64,000 nt of DNA from contig CAYRFE010000019.1 of the NCBI GenBank assembly GCA_964423645.1, positions 8,743-72,742 on the forward strand. Direction: 5' to 3'. The notes beneath the pieces were generated by a model. That model ran no database searches. It was not told the DNA's origin and saw nothing but the letters and a program-made list of their open reading frames with translations. Origin of the DNA: CAYRFE01 sp964423645 [NCBI: uncultured bacterium]. Lineage in GTDB: Bacteria; Macinerneyibacteriota; Macinerneyibacteria; Macinerneyibacteriales. Below are positions 51,977-61,722 of the stretch, one piece after another; the first letter of the stretch is position 1; each line of letters begins with the position of its first letter. The position numbers and the translations under genes are program-made.

Positions 51977-54652
51977 TTATGCTTTCGCTAATGCGCACGC
52001 GCACACTTTGAATTCAGGTATCTTTGCAACCGGATCAACTGCTGCCACGGTTAAGCGGTTCGCAGATCCTTCAAAGTAGTGGAACGGTATGAATACCACT
52101 TCAGGAACTACTTTATCGGTCACGACTGCATCGATCGTGATTGAACCGCGACGCGTGGTAACGGTCACTTTGTCGCCGTCACGAACACCGAATTTTGCTG
52201 CAGTTTCAGGATTCATCTGCACAAACGAGTCACCGGATATCTTGGTGAGTCCGGCTTCACGTCCGGTCATTGAACGGGTGTGATACTGATACAAAATACG
52301 TCCTGTAGTCAGAATATACGGATACTCCGCATCAGGAAGTTCTGCACTCGGTGTATACTCCGCAGGTTTGAATAAACCCAACCCGCGAGTAAATTTCTCT
52401 TTATGCAATATCGGCGTTCCTTTATGATCAGTAGTCGGACACGGCCATTGCAGTGTCTCCGTCTCAAGACGGTCATACGTGATCCCGCCGTATGACGGAG
52501 TGATCGCATTGATCTCGTCCATGATCTCTTTGGCACTATTGAAAGTATTCTTATAACCGAGCACTTCCATAAGTTCTTTTAATATCAACCAATCAGGTTT
52601 ACTTTCACCGACAGGCTTGATCGCCGCACGCACACGCTGTACACGACGCTCGGTATTGGTGAATGTTCCTTCTTTTTCCGCATAGGTACATGCCGGAAGC
52701 ACTACATCGGCTAAAGCGGCTGTTTCCGTGAGGAATATATCCTGCACCACAAGGAAGTCGACTGCATTCAATGCTTTTTCAACATGATTGACATCCGGAT
52801 CAGAGATCATCGGGTTTTCACCCATGATATAGATCATTTTAATGGTGCCTTTTGCAGCTCCGCCGGTGACTTCGGTGACCGTCAGACCCGGTTTCGGCGG
52901 CAAGGTCACACCCCAAGCTTTTTCAAATTTTGCACGAGCCTCATCATTTGCCACTTTCTGATACCCGGTATAGTCACCCGGTAACGCACCCATGTCACAG
53001 GCGCCTTGTACGTTGTTCTGTCCGCGAAGCGGATTCACGCCGCAACCCTCTTTACCGAGTTTGCCTGCAACAAGCGCAAGGTTACTGACCGACATAACAC
53101 CGTTGACACCGGTGCTGTGCTGAGTAACGCCCATTGAGTAGAATATACCTGCTTTGTTTGCCTTGGCATACATACGAGCAGCTTTTTTGAGGTCTTCCGC
53201 ATCAATGCAGCAGATCTCGGCAACACGCTCAGGAGTGTATTCTTTGATCATTTTTTCAAGCTCTTCATAGTTTTCGGTGCGTGTTTTTATGAATTCTTTA
53301 TCATGCAGATTTTCACTGATGATAACATTCATCATACCATTCAACAACGCAACGTTGGTACCCGGTTTGATCTGCAAGAAAACATCAGCTTTCTGGGCAA
53401 GCTCAATACGACGCGGTTCCGCAACGATAAGCTTTGCACCCTTTTTCACTGCCTGTTTGATCTTCGCACCGATGACCGGATGTGTTTCAGTCGTGTTGGA
53501 ACCCGTTACAAAAATAACGTCTTGAAGTGCGACTTCGCTGATGCTGTTGGTCATCGCACCGCTGCCGAGTGTGGTCGCCAAACCTGCAACGGTAGACGCA
53601 TGACACAAACGCGCACAGTGGTCAACGTTATTGGTTCCGATTGCGGCACGCATCATTTTCTGGAACACATAATTTTCTTCGTTGGTAACACGAGCAGACG
53701 CAAGACCGGCTATTGAATCAACACCGAATGATTTTTTATACTCATTGATCTTTGATGCAATAAGTTTGTATGCCTCTTCCCAGGTTGCCTTCTCGAATGT
53801 ACCGTTCTTTTTAATAAGCGGTGTCGTCAAGCGGTCTTCATGATTGATGAAGTTGTACGCAAATTTACCTTTTACACATAATAGATTGGTATTTGCTGCA
53901 CCGTTTGCAGGATCCACACCGACTACTTTATTGCCTTTTACATGAAGGTACATCTGACATCCCACACCGCAATACGGGCAGGTTGTGAGTACTTTCTTCA
54001 CGTCTTTTTTACGATGCAACACTTTCTGTTTCGGCGCCAACGCATTGGTCGGACAATTCGAAACACAGTTGCCGCACGATACGCATTCGGTCTTTTCTAT
54101 ATCATTACTGTAGCCAAAAAATAAATTAGAGTCAAATCCGCGATCTGCAACGGTAAGTGCATCCGAGCATTGCAATGATTGGCAAACCTGCACGCAACGT
54201 TGACACATGATACACAATTGCGGATTGTAATAATAAAACGGATTGGGCTCGCGTTGCAATTTTGGCAGTGCAGGCATTTGTGACGGGAAATCGGTCTTTT
54301 CCACACCGTATTCCGCACAGTAATCCTGCAATTGGCACACACCGATCTTGTCACACGAGAAACAATCATGATCACCTGAAGAGATCAACAGTCCGAGGAT
54401 TGTTTTTCTGATCTCACGGATTGCTTTGGTATTGGTTTTCACAACCATCCCGTCTGCACATGTGGTAGAACATGCAGTGACAGGCTGCGGACGACCTTCG
54501 ATCTCAACGACACACAAGCGGCATGCACCTATTGCATCAAGACCATCAAGATAACACAAATTCGGAATATCAATCTCAAGTTTGCGGGCAACCTGCAAAA
54601 TGGTCTCGCTCGCAGTACACTCGGTTATAATTCCGTCAATGGTAATTTTCAC
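51977..54652 (-). CDS. fdhA: Formate dehydrogenase catalytic subunit, Cys type
   Basis: An 891-residue protein with a NuoG-like N-terminus: a [2Fe-2S] domain, a His-Cys [4Fe-4S] site (HDCFSC, residues 95-106), and two ferredoxin-type clusters (Cys147-157, Cys190-200). The molybdopterin oxidoreductase core has its own [4Fe-4S] (Cys225, 228, 232, 259). The metal ligand is Cys350 in CARLCHASTVAGL, where FdhH-type enzymes have selenocysteine. It interconverts formate and CO2 in the cytoplasm; no Tat signal is seen. The N-terminus resembles that of HydA, suggesting a shared flavin-linked partner. The GTG start follows AAGGAGG. Operon with the OFA carrier and mobA. Confidence 0.95.
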   Translation of the reverse strand: MKITIDGIITECTASETILQVARKLEIDIPNLCYLDGLDAIGACRLCVVEIEGRPQPVTACSTTCADGMVVKTNTKAIREIRKTILGLLISSGDHDCFSCDKIGVCQLQDYCAEYGVEKTDFPSQMPALPKLQREPNPFYYYNPQLCIMCQRCVQVCQSLQCSDALTVADRGFDSNLFFGYSNDIEKTECVSCGNCVSNCPTNALAPKQKVLHRKKDVKKVLTTCPYCGVGCQMYLHVKGNKVVGVDPANGAANTNLLCVKGKFAYNFINHEDRLTTPLIKKNGTFEKATWEEAYKLIASKINEYKKSFGVDSIAGLASARVTNEENYVFQKMMRAAIGTNNVDHCARLCHASTVAGLATTLGSGAMTNSISEVALQDVIFVTGSNTTETHPVIGAKIKQAVKKGAKLIVAEPRRIELAQKADVFLQIKPGTNVALLNGMMNVIISENLHDKEFIKTRTENYEELEKMIKEYTPERVAEICCIDAEDLKKAARMYAKANKAGIFYSMGVTQHSTGVNGVMSVSNLALVAGKLGKEGCGVNPLRGQNNVQGACDMGALPGDYTGYQKVANDEARAKFEKAWGVTLPPKPGLTVTEVTGGAAKGTIKMIYIMGENPMISDPDVNHVEKALNAVDFLVVQDIFLTETAALADVVLPACTYAEKEGTFTNTERRVQRVRAAIKPVGESKPDWLILKELMEVLGYKNTFNSAKEIMDEINAITPSYGGITYDRLETETLQWPCPTTDHKGTPILHKEKFTRGLGLFKPAEYTPSAELPDAEYPYILTTGRILYQYHTRSMTGREAGLTKISGDSFVQMNPETAAKFGVRDGDKVTVTTRRGSITIDAVVTDKVVPEVVFIPFHYFEGSANRLTVAAVDPVAKIPEFKVCACALAKA

Positions 54653-54677
54653 AATAAACCTCCTTCACGTATAAGCA

Positions 54678-56207
54678 CTATTTTTTTGCGTATTCTTTAT
54701 TGGTGGTCATCAATGCAACAATTAAACCTAAGGTCAAAAAGATTGCACCTGCAATAAAAGTATAGTTTGCAGCTTTTGGGCCATAGGTATCTTTAAAGTA
54801 TGCTGCAATCTGCGGTCCGAGAAGACCGGCAGTTGACCATGCGGTAAGCAATGTCCCGTATACAACAGCCATGACCTTCGGTCCGAATACAGTCGTCACA
54901 AATGACGGTGCAGTACCGAAACCGCCGCCGTAACATAAAAGAATATAGCAAACGAGGATGCTGAATATGATCGGATTTGCTACTTGTGTGAGCAATAAGA
55001 ATACAACGATCTGCGAACCGAGAATAAGACGAAATGCTTGTGCTCTACCGATTTTGTCAGAAAGCCCGCCCCAGAAGAAGCGTCCGATTCCATTGAACAA
55101 TGAGCTGATCGCAATAAGCGTCGCGCCTGCAGCAGCCAATGCGGCAGTGGTCATGGTCGCGTCTTTTGCTTTCAAAAGATCTTGCAAAAGAGGAGACTGG
55201 AAGCCGATGAACATGATACCTGCAGTAATATTGCAGAAAAAGAAGAACCACATTTTCCAGAAAGGAGCCGAGGTAAGACATTGTTTCACGGTGAGATTAT
55301 CCTGAGCGTTTGATGCTGCAGATGCTGCCGGCGGAGTATAGCCTTCCGGTACATATCCTGCAGGAGGATTTTGGAACGTCAGTGCTGCGATAAGCCCCGG
55401 CACACCGAGAACAGCACCGATTACATAGAACACCATCGGCCAATTGGTGATTGATGTCGCAGCATCGGTAAACATTTTTATAATGGTCGGAGCGAATATC
55501 TTACTCATGAATAATGCACCGAGACCAAAACCCATAACGACCATACCGGTAATAAAACCCTTTTTGTCCGGGAACCATTTAGCGGCTGTTGCAACCGGAG
55601 TAACATACCCCAGACCAAGACCGATTCCGCCGATTACACCAAGTCCGATATACAAAAATGCGATACTATTCATGCTCAAAGCCAACCCACCGAGAACCCA
55701 TCCTGAACCGTAAAGGATCGCACCGGCGATCGCAAGTTTACGAGGACCGTATTTCGGAAGGAGTTTCCCGCCCAACATTGCGGCAAGACCGAGAAAACAG
55801 ATCGCTAATGATAAGATCCAAGCGACTTTCTGATTGCTCCATACATTCTTTTTCGCACTATTCAGTTCAGTCTCTGCTGTAGTTAATGCTGTCTCTGAAG
55901 CAGAGAGATCACTGACTGCGGTCACTTTTACTGCTTCTGCCTCGGTAATCGCTTTTGTCTTTTTTGAAGCCATTGCAGTTGCTAAAGCTTCTTCGGCAGC
56001 AGCAAGCGATAATTTTTTGGTATCAACATTTGCTTTTGCTTCATCGAAAGCTTTGGTCTTCTCAGGCACACCGGCAATCACTGCTGAACGAGCAATAAGC
56101 GGGTTCTGGAAAAAACTCCACGCATAAATTGTACCCAATGTGATTTGAAGGACAGTACCCATGATAGCGATTAACCAACGGCTCGGTAACTTCTGAGTCG
56201 TGCTCAC
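54678..56207 (-). CDS. OFA-family (oxalate/formate-type) MFS carrier with insert
   Basis: A twelve-helix MFS protein of the OFA family, opening with WLIAIMGTVLQITLGTIYAWSFF and containing the GGIGLGLGYVTPVATAAKWFP signature of that family. It probably moves formate or a related monocarboxylate, given the fdhA gene 25 bases downstream. Between helices 1 and 2 an Ala/Lys/Glu-rich segment of about 80 residues (42-120) is predicted as coiled coil outside the membrane; typical members have a short loop there. The GTG at 56207 has AAAGGG eight bases upstream and gives the usual OFA N-terminus; an ATG two codons earlier and a TTG at 56249 are alternatives. Confidence 0.85.
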   Translation of the reverse strand: MSTTQKLPSRWLIAIMGTVLQITLGTIYAWSFFQNPLIARSAVIAGVPEKTKAFDEAKANVDTKKLSLAAAEEALATAMASKKTKAITEAEAVKVTAVSDLSASETALTTAETELNSAKKNVWSNQKVAWILSLAICFLGLAAMLGGKLLPKYGPRKLAIAGAILYGSGWVLGGLALSMNSIAFLYIGLGVIGGIGLGLGYVTPVATAAKWFPDKKGFITGMVVMGFGLGALFMSKIFAPTIIKMFTDAATSITNWPMVFYVIGAVLGVPGLIAALTFQNPPAGYVPEGYTPPAASAASNAQDNLTVKQCLTSAPFWKMWFFFFCNITAGIMFIGFQSPLLQDLLKAKDATMTTAALAAAGATLIAISSLFNGIGRFFWGGLSDKIGRAQAFRLILGSQIVVFLLLTQVANPIIFSILVCYILLCYGGGFGTAPSFVTTVFGPKVMAVVYGTLLTAWSTAGLLGPQIAAYFKDTYGPKAANYTFIAGAIFLTLGLIVALMTTNKEYAKK

Positions 56208-56956
56208 ATGCATCACCCTTTCAGTTTCGGTTTTCACAACCTGTTTCAATTTCCCACTCTATTAGCCAACATCAGCTTATGCACTTCTTTATGCTCGATA
56301 AAACATAGCGATTCGCATTCAGTTATTTCGAACAGTGCCTCCACGATCCATACGCTATCATAAAATTTGTTAATGTCAAAAATAAAAACGCTTATAATAA
56401 ACACACCTCTAGTGTTTTCCTATCTTATTACTATACTATACTTTATACAATTTCTACTTATTCTTTATGCTTTTACAAGCATATTGTATTGCGATATCAA
56501 AAATAAAATCATCGGTCATTTATATCGACAACTATCAATGATTATTCATCCATATCCTTCGATGTATTATTCGCCGAAATTGATCATACCCGATAGTTGA
56601 TGTCTGTGTAAAATTATTTTTTTCTAATCTGTGTGGATAGATCTCTTAAGAGAAAAGTCAAATATAGTTAAAATAACTTACGATTTCTTAAACGTACCGT
56701 AAAAACATGCTCCTTTTGCAATAATAAATGTAGTGTTATAGACGTTTTGTAAACCTTCATACCGCCACACTATAAAAGTTATTTTAAAAGAATAACGGGA
56801 TCTCGTCCGAGTTGTAATGTTTTCATGTATATAGATATTCGTATTATCATGTTTTTTTACGCTTAGCCTTGATCGTAAAATTTATACGCAGTATCCCGAA
56901 AATTTTATCTGCAAAAACATATGACAAAACGCTTCACTGCGCTGAGTATGAATAAT
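56208..56956. other. AT-rich intergenic region, possible OFA promoter
   Basis: This long gap upstream of the OFA-fdhA-mobA operon holds no convincing gene. A perfect TTGACA (56374-56379, minus strand) is followed after 16 bases by TAGCGT, a weak promoter candidate with a long leader. A hydrophobic 77-codon plus-strand frame at 56367-56600 lacks a ribosome-binding site and family resemblance. No repeats of the window's families are present. Confidence 0.35.
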
Positions 56957-57829
56957 TCACACCGTATGTGCTTGTTTTTCCCAAAGAATAAAAATACTTC
57001 CGGTAAATATCAGCATAAGGCCGATGATAAAAAATAACGTAGGTGTTTCCCGCAATAGGATAAATGATATAATTGATGCCACACCCGGTTTGAGCAAAAA
57101 AACAACGGAAGCCGATAATGGAGAGAATTTTTTTATTGTTCGTAAAAAGGTGATGTAACAATACCCGCTTACAATAATTCCAAGGTATAAAAACGCCAAT
57201 AATCGCAACTTATCATTAAATAAGGAAGTAAACACGAGTGATTTTCCCGTAAACGATACAAATACAAAACTGAAAAAAATACCGAATAAAAAGGCGACAA
57301 CATTGCTGTTGACCGCGGATACCGTCTTTGTAATTTTTTTGTTGAGCAAGGTGAATATAGCAAACGCGATCGCCGCCGCAAGTGCATAGATCGCGCCGAT
57401 ATTAAAAGAAACACCGTTACGTGCTATCACAAGCGTTATACCCGAGAGTGCGATGACCAATCCGGCTGTCGTCAGAAAAGTCGGCTTTTCTTTCTTCATC
57501 GTGAGCTGTATCAAATACACGAATACAGGATTAGTACAAAATACAAGCGCCGCCATTGAGGCAGTACCGGACTCAACTGCTTTTTGCAACATCGTCATTG
57601 AGAAAAAGGTATTTAAAAAACCTGCCGCCGCCAACAATCCCACTGTACGAAGCGGTATATTCCTCAACGTACGCAAATCACGAGTAAAAAACGAAAAGAC
57701 GAATAATACGATAAACCCGAGTGTGAATCGAGCGAACGTGAGTGAAAACGGATCGATGTAGGACATAAGCGGTTTTGAGACCGCTTCCATTGAAGAAAAC
57801 AAAAGAATGGTAATAATAAAGTCAAACAT
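56957..57829 (-). CDS. EamA-family (DMT superfamily) transporter
   Basis: A 290-residue protein with ten hydrophobic helices forming two EamA repeats, each ending in a conserved Gly/Pro-rich helix (KPGVASIISFILLRETPT, then a final IIGLMLIFTGSIFIL). These carriers export amino acids or other metabolites across the inner membrane. AAAGGGG precedes the ATG. Single gene; substrate not predictable. Confidence 0.85.
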   Translation of the reverse strand: MFDFIITILLFSSMEAVSKPLMSYIDPFSLTFARFTLGFIVLFVFSFFTRDLRTLRNIPLRTVGLLAAAGFLNTFFSMTMLQKAVESGTASMAALVFCTNPVFVYLIQLTMKKEKPTFLTTAGLVIALSGITLVIARNGVSFNIGAIYALAAAIAFAIFTLLNKKITKTVSAVNSNVVAFLFGIFFSFVFVSFTGKSLVFTSLFNDKLRLLAFLYLGIIVSGYCYITFLRTIKKFSPLSASVVFLLKPGVASIISFILLRETPTLFFIIGLMLIFTGSIFILWEKQAHTV

Positions 57830-57958
57830 TGCCGAACCCCTTTACGGTAGGTTTTCTCGTCGAGCCGAGTATAGCCGGTCGCAAAAAAAAGTCAAAAGAG
57901 TTTTGGACGAACAATGACCGCTCGTGTGTTCTGAATAAAACCGAATTCGTATCATCGT

Positions 57959-58402
57959 TCATTCATCACACGAAGAAACCATAAATACAGTCCTCGATTT
58001 ATCGGTAAATCCGTTTTTTTTATAAAACTTTTCCGCAGGATACCCTCGTTCGGTCAATAATGTTATTGCCTCAAAACCCTTTGCCGACAAGTCAGCTTTA
58101 ATATGGTTCATGAACAATGTACCGTACCCTTTGCCCTGTTCATTTGTATCAATAAAAAATTCATCTACAAAAAATTCGACACCCTGCCACCATGTCTTTT
58201 TATGACCGAAACAACCGCCGATCACGTTCGCATTATCCAACAACAAATATCCGATAAAGTGGGGATTATCGATAAACTCGGTGAGATAGATACGTGCGGT
58301 TTCATATGATGGCCATTCATCACACCATGGCTCTCGCTGATAGACATTTAAAAAAAGGCGGGTGACCTCATTCAAATAAACCGAATCAAATTGAAGTATC
58401 AT
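57959..58402 (-). CDS. GNAT-family N-acetyltransferase
   Basis: A 147-residue single GNAT domain. Motif A is VDEFFIDTNEQGKGYGTLFM, with the QGKGYG acetyl-CoA loop, followed by LTERGYPAEKFYKKNGF. The pattern with REPWCDEW near the start resembles aminoglycoside 6'-acetyltransferase relatives, but substrate cannot be assigned. The ATG at 58402 is preferred, with a purine-rich GTGAGAAAGGG before it; a GTG 18 bases upstream is an alternative. Cytoplasmic. Confidence 0.8.
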   Translation of the reverse strand: MILQFDSVYLNEVTRLFLNVYQREPWCDEWPSYETARIYLTEFIDNPHFIGYLLLDNANVIGGCFGHKKTWWQGVEFFVDEFFIDTNEQGKGYGTLFMNHIKADLSAKGFEAITLLTERGYPAEKFYKKNGFTDKSRTVFMVSSCDE

Positions 58403-58433
58403 GCCCTTTCTCACTTTCACTTATTTTACCGAA

Positions 58434-58460
58434 TAAAAAAGGGCACTCACAAGTGCCCTT
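58434..58460 (-). terminator. Terminator after the C1 peptidase gene
   Basis: AAGGGCACT / AGTGCCCTT forms a 9-bp stem with a four-base loop, followed on the minus strand by a T-run. It lies 18 bases after the stop codon of the peptidase gene. Confidence 0.85.
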
Positions 58461-58477
58461 ACGCAAATATCATTCAT

Positions 58478-59857
58478 TCAACGCCATGGCTGATCTTCAG
58501 GAATTACAGTCGGCTTTTGTAGTAACACTTTTAGCAATTCGGGTTTGACAAATTTCTTATGAATGATAAAACCATCCGCAAAACGCTCAAACCACCCGTC
58601 ATACATGAAATACATTCCTCCGTCGCCATAATCGGCTCCCCATGAATTTTCCACTTTCCACTTCACAATTTTACCGTTTTGTACGTCTACACCCATGATA
58701 ACCATATCATGATTCGAATCGATAAGCCCCATCAATCCTTTTTCAATATTTGAACCGTTCACGGGAAATCCGTATAGCCGATCGTAACGGTACAATTCAT
58801 GATGCATGACACCGGAAGTGCTATCCATCTGGTAATCAACATTCGCACTGAAATCTACGGGTTGATCCGCTAATACCGATTTCAATACCATTTCTTTAAT
58901 ATCTTTCATATCTGCATTCACAAATCGAATAGGTGCGCCTTCAATAAGATAATTGGAGTTCTCTCCTTCAAACAATGTATTGAAAGGACGTGACGGATAA
59001 TATGTGAACGGCACAAAATCATCCATAACTGTGGTGACGTATTTTTTCGCAAATGAACGCGGTGAATGTTTCTCATATTTCACGCTATCGCTCACGCTGT
59101 CTTTGTAAATGAACTCAAATTCGACCGGAGGTTTCCCAAGATGCAACACCAGCATTTTATAGATATCTTTCATCGTCTTTTTTTTCATTTCCCGCATACG
59201 ATCACGATCCTTATTGGCCTCAAAGTCACGTTTCATCGCGTATGCCGCCAACATTAATGCATGCGTCAATTGTGAGTTCATCGCATCGGGCTTTAAGGCA
59301 CTTTCACTGTCAGGCATACTATCATACGGAACTGCACCGTATTTACCGATAAGAGTGACCGCATATTCCCAGTATCCGCCGTCTTGTATCGGGCCATCCC
59401 ATGGTAATGATAATATAAATTGGAATTTCGGATCACGGATATCCAAATCAGCACGGGCAATGACCAATTCCAAAAATGTATTTGACTTTTCCAGTTTATC
59501 GTAAAAAAATAAATAATTCTGTGAAAACTCAAATTCTTCGTCATGAATCACACGTATAACGTGAGGACGAAGCATATTCAGTGCCGCAAATAACCAACAA
59601 CGTCCGGAATAATCTTGATTGGTGATACGCCCTGTTTTGATCTCATGTGTAAAATATTTATTGTGTCGAAGCAATACATCAGGATTCAACGCGGCTTCAT
59701 CAAGATTGCGTTTATACAACATACCTTGGACAACTGCTTCTTTTTCATTCGGTGTGTAGTGCGACAATTCTTCTAAAAACGCCGCATCCAATGCTCTCGT
59801 ATCTGCCCATAACAATAACGGTACCAATGTCAATGACAGCAACAAAAATACTCGCAT
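58478..59857 (-). CDS. Exported C1 peptidase, bleomycin hydrolase/PepC-like
   Basis: A 459-residue papain-type aminopeptidase with the triad Cys87 (NQDYSGRCWLFAALN), His383 (SNHDMVIMGVD) and Asn404 (VENSWGADYGDGGMY). The order and length match PepC/bleomycin hydrolase. Those are cytoplasmic hexamers that trim peptides; this one has a signal peptide (MRVFLLLSLTLVPLLLWA), so it should act outside the cytoplasm. The C-terminus is extended beyond the usual autoprocessed end. GGAGGAG precedes the ATG. Together with exported PepF and the HELVH protein it points to extracytoplasmic peptide use. Confidence 0.9.
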   Translation of the reverse strand: MRVFLLLSLTLVPLLLWADTRALDAAFLEELSHYTPNEKEAVVQGMLYKRNLDEAALNPDVLLRHNKYFTHEIKTGRITNQDYSGRCWLFAALNMLRPHVIRVIHDEEFEFSQNYLFFYDKLEKSNTFLELVIARADLDIRDPKFQFILSLPWDGPIQDGGYWEYAVTLIGKYGAVPYDSMPDSESALKPDAMNSQLTHALMLAAYAMKRDFEANKDRDRMREMKKKTMKDIYKMLVLHLGKPPVEFEFIYKDSVSDSVKYEKHSPRSFAKKYVTTVMDDFVPFTYYPSRPFNTLFEGENSNYLIEGAPIRFVNADMKDIKEMVLKSVLADQPVDFSANVDYQMDSTSGVMHHELYRYDRLYGFPVNGSNIEKGLMGLIDSNHDMVIMGVDVQNGKIVKWKVENSWGADYGDGGMYFMYDGWFERFADGFIIHKKFVKPELLKVLLQKPTVIPEDQPWR

Positions 59858-59989
59858 ATACTCCTCCTTACAACACTATGTTCGTCTCGCCCGTATGCTA
59901 CCGCAATTTACGAAGAATGGCAATGAATAAATACTTTTTTACCACACAATACGGTAAATGCATTCGGTTTCATATATGTATATCGCATA

Positions 59990-61564
59990 TTAATCAAGAC
60001 AGATACGTTTCGTGGCGATCGTCTCGATAAAATACTCGTCATGCTCGACAAAAATAATGGTCGGCAAATCATGCAGCAACACTTTTTCTATTTGCTCACG
60101 CGACATGATATCAATGTAATTGAGCGGTTCATCCCACACCAACAAATGGGTCGGTTCTATCAGCGAACGACACAACTCTATTTTTTTTAATTCTCCGGCA
60201 CTAAAAAACTCAAGCGGACGGTCAAACACCTCACCCGAAACACCGAATGAACCGAGTATCGTACGAAAACGAATCGCATCAATACCGGATATGCGGATGT
60301 GTTCACCCAGATCACCTTCTCGCCATAACGGTTCCTGATGAGCTCGCACTATCTTGGTTTGAGCCGGAAGGTACACTGTGCCTTCTAAAGGCGTTACCTC
60401 ACCGCACAATGCTCGCAGTAATGTGGTTTTCCCGCACCCGTTTGGTCCTGATACCGCGATCCTGTCACCCGGGTGAATCTCACAGGAGATGTTTTGAAAC
60501 AATAAACGACCATTAAACCCGCATGACACATTGTAGAACGCGGCAAGTAAACCGGGTTTTTTTGAAGCGATTTCAAGCTTTAGTCGGCGTTCACGCTCAC
60601 GATTGACAAACAACGTCTCTTTTTCTTCAATTGCGTTATCAATGCGATGTTCTGCGGTTTTCGCACGTTTCATCATCTTCGCCGCCAAATGCCCCATATA
60701 CCCGCTGTCATACGCAGATTTTTTCGATTTTTCGGTGTGAGACGACCAATCCCTACGCTCACGGGCTACCTGTTTCATTTGTGTGATCTCTTTTTTCAAA
60801 TGACAATTCTTTTCCTGTTCAAACATATCGAAAAGATCCTTATTATACTTCCACGAGCTGTAATTACCCTGCCGCACTTCCACTGTTTCTTTTTCTAACA
60901 CCACGATGTGATCAATGCAATCGTCAAGAAATCTCCTATCATGCGATACTACTAAAAATCCGGACTTTTGCCGTAAGTATTCGGCGAGCATGCGCCTTCC
61001 GTCAATATCCAAATGATTCGTCGGTTCATCCAGTATAACGAAGCCGTTGGTGCGTAAAAATAGTGCAGCGATCAATGCCCGCGTACGCTCACCGCTACTG
61101 AGTGTCGAGAAGGAACGAATCCGCATTTCCTCTGTCAAACCGCATAAATCCGCTTCTTTGGCAATAAACGCATCGATTTCATATCCGTGATGAGCACAAT
61201 ATGTTTCATGAATATCGGCATATTTCTCCAAATCATTGCGGTCTTCACTTTTGCTGAGGGTTGCCATCATTGCTTCCCACTCGTCATACGGCGCAACGGC
61301 ACGACGAATTACCTCATGTGTAGTACGCGACGCATCAGACACGGTATAAGGAAAATACGCCGCATCCAACGGCATGAGCACCTCACCTTTATCGGGATGC
61401 TCCGCACCTCGTAATAATTGCAGCAACGTGGTCTTACCTCTCCCGTTTCTGCCGATAAGACCTGTTCTCCATGTAGATTGAATACTTACATGCAATCCTG
61501 AAAATATAACTTTATAGGGTGTCGTATAATGAAATGACACGTTTTTTAATTGTATACAACTCAT
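59990..61564 (-). CDS. ABC-F ribosome-protection ATPase, Lsa/Vga-like
   Basis: A 524-residue protein with two ATP-binding domains and no membrane helices. The first has GRNGRGKTT, TLSSGERTR and LDEPTNHLD; the second has GPNGCGKTT, FFSAGELKK and VWDEPLNYID. The interdomain linker (about 245-325) is long, basic and helical. The GYMGHLAAKMMKRAK segment and second-domain motifs are those of Lsa/Vga-type antibiotic-resistance ABC-F proteins, which dislodge lincosamides, streptogramins A and pleuromutilins from the 50S ribosome. A leader peptide with a strong ribosome-binding site lies upstream, as in inducible members. GAGAGGAG precedes the ATG. Confidence 0.9.
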   Translation of the reverse strand: MSCIQLKNVSFHYTTPYKVIFSGLHVSIQSTWRTGLIGRNGRGKTTLLQLLRGAEHPDKGEVLMPLDAAYFPYTVSDASRTTHEVIRRAVAPYDEWEAMMATLSKSEDRNDLEKYADIHETYCAHHGYEIDAFIAKEADLCGLTEEMRIRSFSTLSSGERTRALIAALFLRTNGFVILDEPTNHLDIDGRRMLAEYLRQKSGFLVVSHDRRFLDDCIDHIVVLEKETVEVRQGNYSSWKYNKDLFDMFEQEKNCHLKKEITQMKQVARERRDWSSHTEKSKKSAYDSGYMGHLAAKMMKRAKTAEHRIDNAIEEKETLFVNRERERRLKLEIASKKPGLLAAFYNVSCGFNGRLLFQNISCEIHPGDRIAVSGPNGCGKTTLLRALCGEVTPLEGTVYLPAQTKIVRAHQEPLWREGDLGEHIRISGIDAIRFRTILGSFGVSGEVFDRPLEFFSAGELKKIELCRSLIEPTHLLVWDEPLNYIDIMSREQIEKVLLHDLPTIIFVEHDEYFIETIATKRICLD

Positions 61565-61671
61565 ACTCCGCTCCTCTCTGTGCTGTAGGTGTACAAAAAC
61601 AACCCAAACGGCACATCACCGCGGTGCGCAGAACAAATAGATAAGAATGTTATGCTACGGCGATACTACCG

Positions 61672-61698
61672 TTAAATAGATAAAGAAGTAATTTTCAT
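61672..61698 (-). CDS. Putative regulatory leader peptide of the ABC-F gene
   Basis: An eight-codon frame (MKITSLSI, then stop) begins six bases after CGGAGG, the best ribosome-binding site in this leader, and about 18 bases after the predicted transcription start. The 107 bases to the ABC-F ATG contain inverted repeats (for example CACCGCGGTG at 61617-61626) and a T-rich stretch. This is the arrangement of ribosome-stalling leaders that control inducible antibiotic-resistance genes. No homologue is claimed; the evidence is position, signals and context. Confidence 0.55.
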   Translation of the reverse strand: MKITSLSI

Positions 61699-61722
61699 CG
61701 GTAACCTCCGTGTTGATAAGTA

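Noticed and set aside
51977-54652. Selenocysteine formate dehydrogenase
   Set aside because: The metal ligand codon encodes Cys (Cys350) and there is no in-frame UGA to be read through.
54678-56207. Oxalate degradation locus
   Set aside because: OFA carriers are named for oxalate/formate exchange, but no oxalyl-CoA decarboxylase or formyl-CoA transferase is present; the partner is formate dehydrogenase.
56367-56600. Small hydrophobic protein of 77 residues
   Set aside because: It lacks a ribosome-binding site and any family resemblance; its hydrophobicity follows from the AT-rich DNA.
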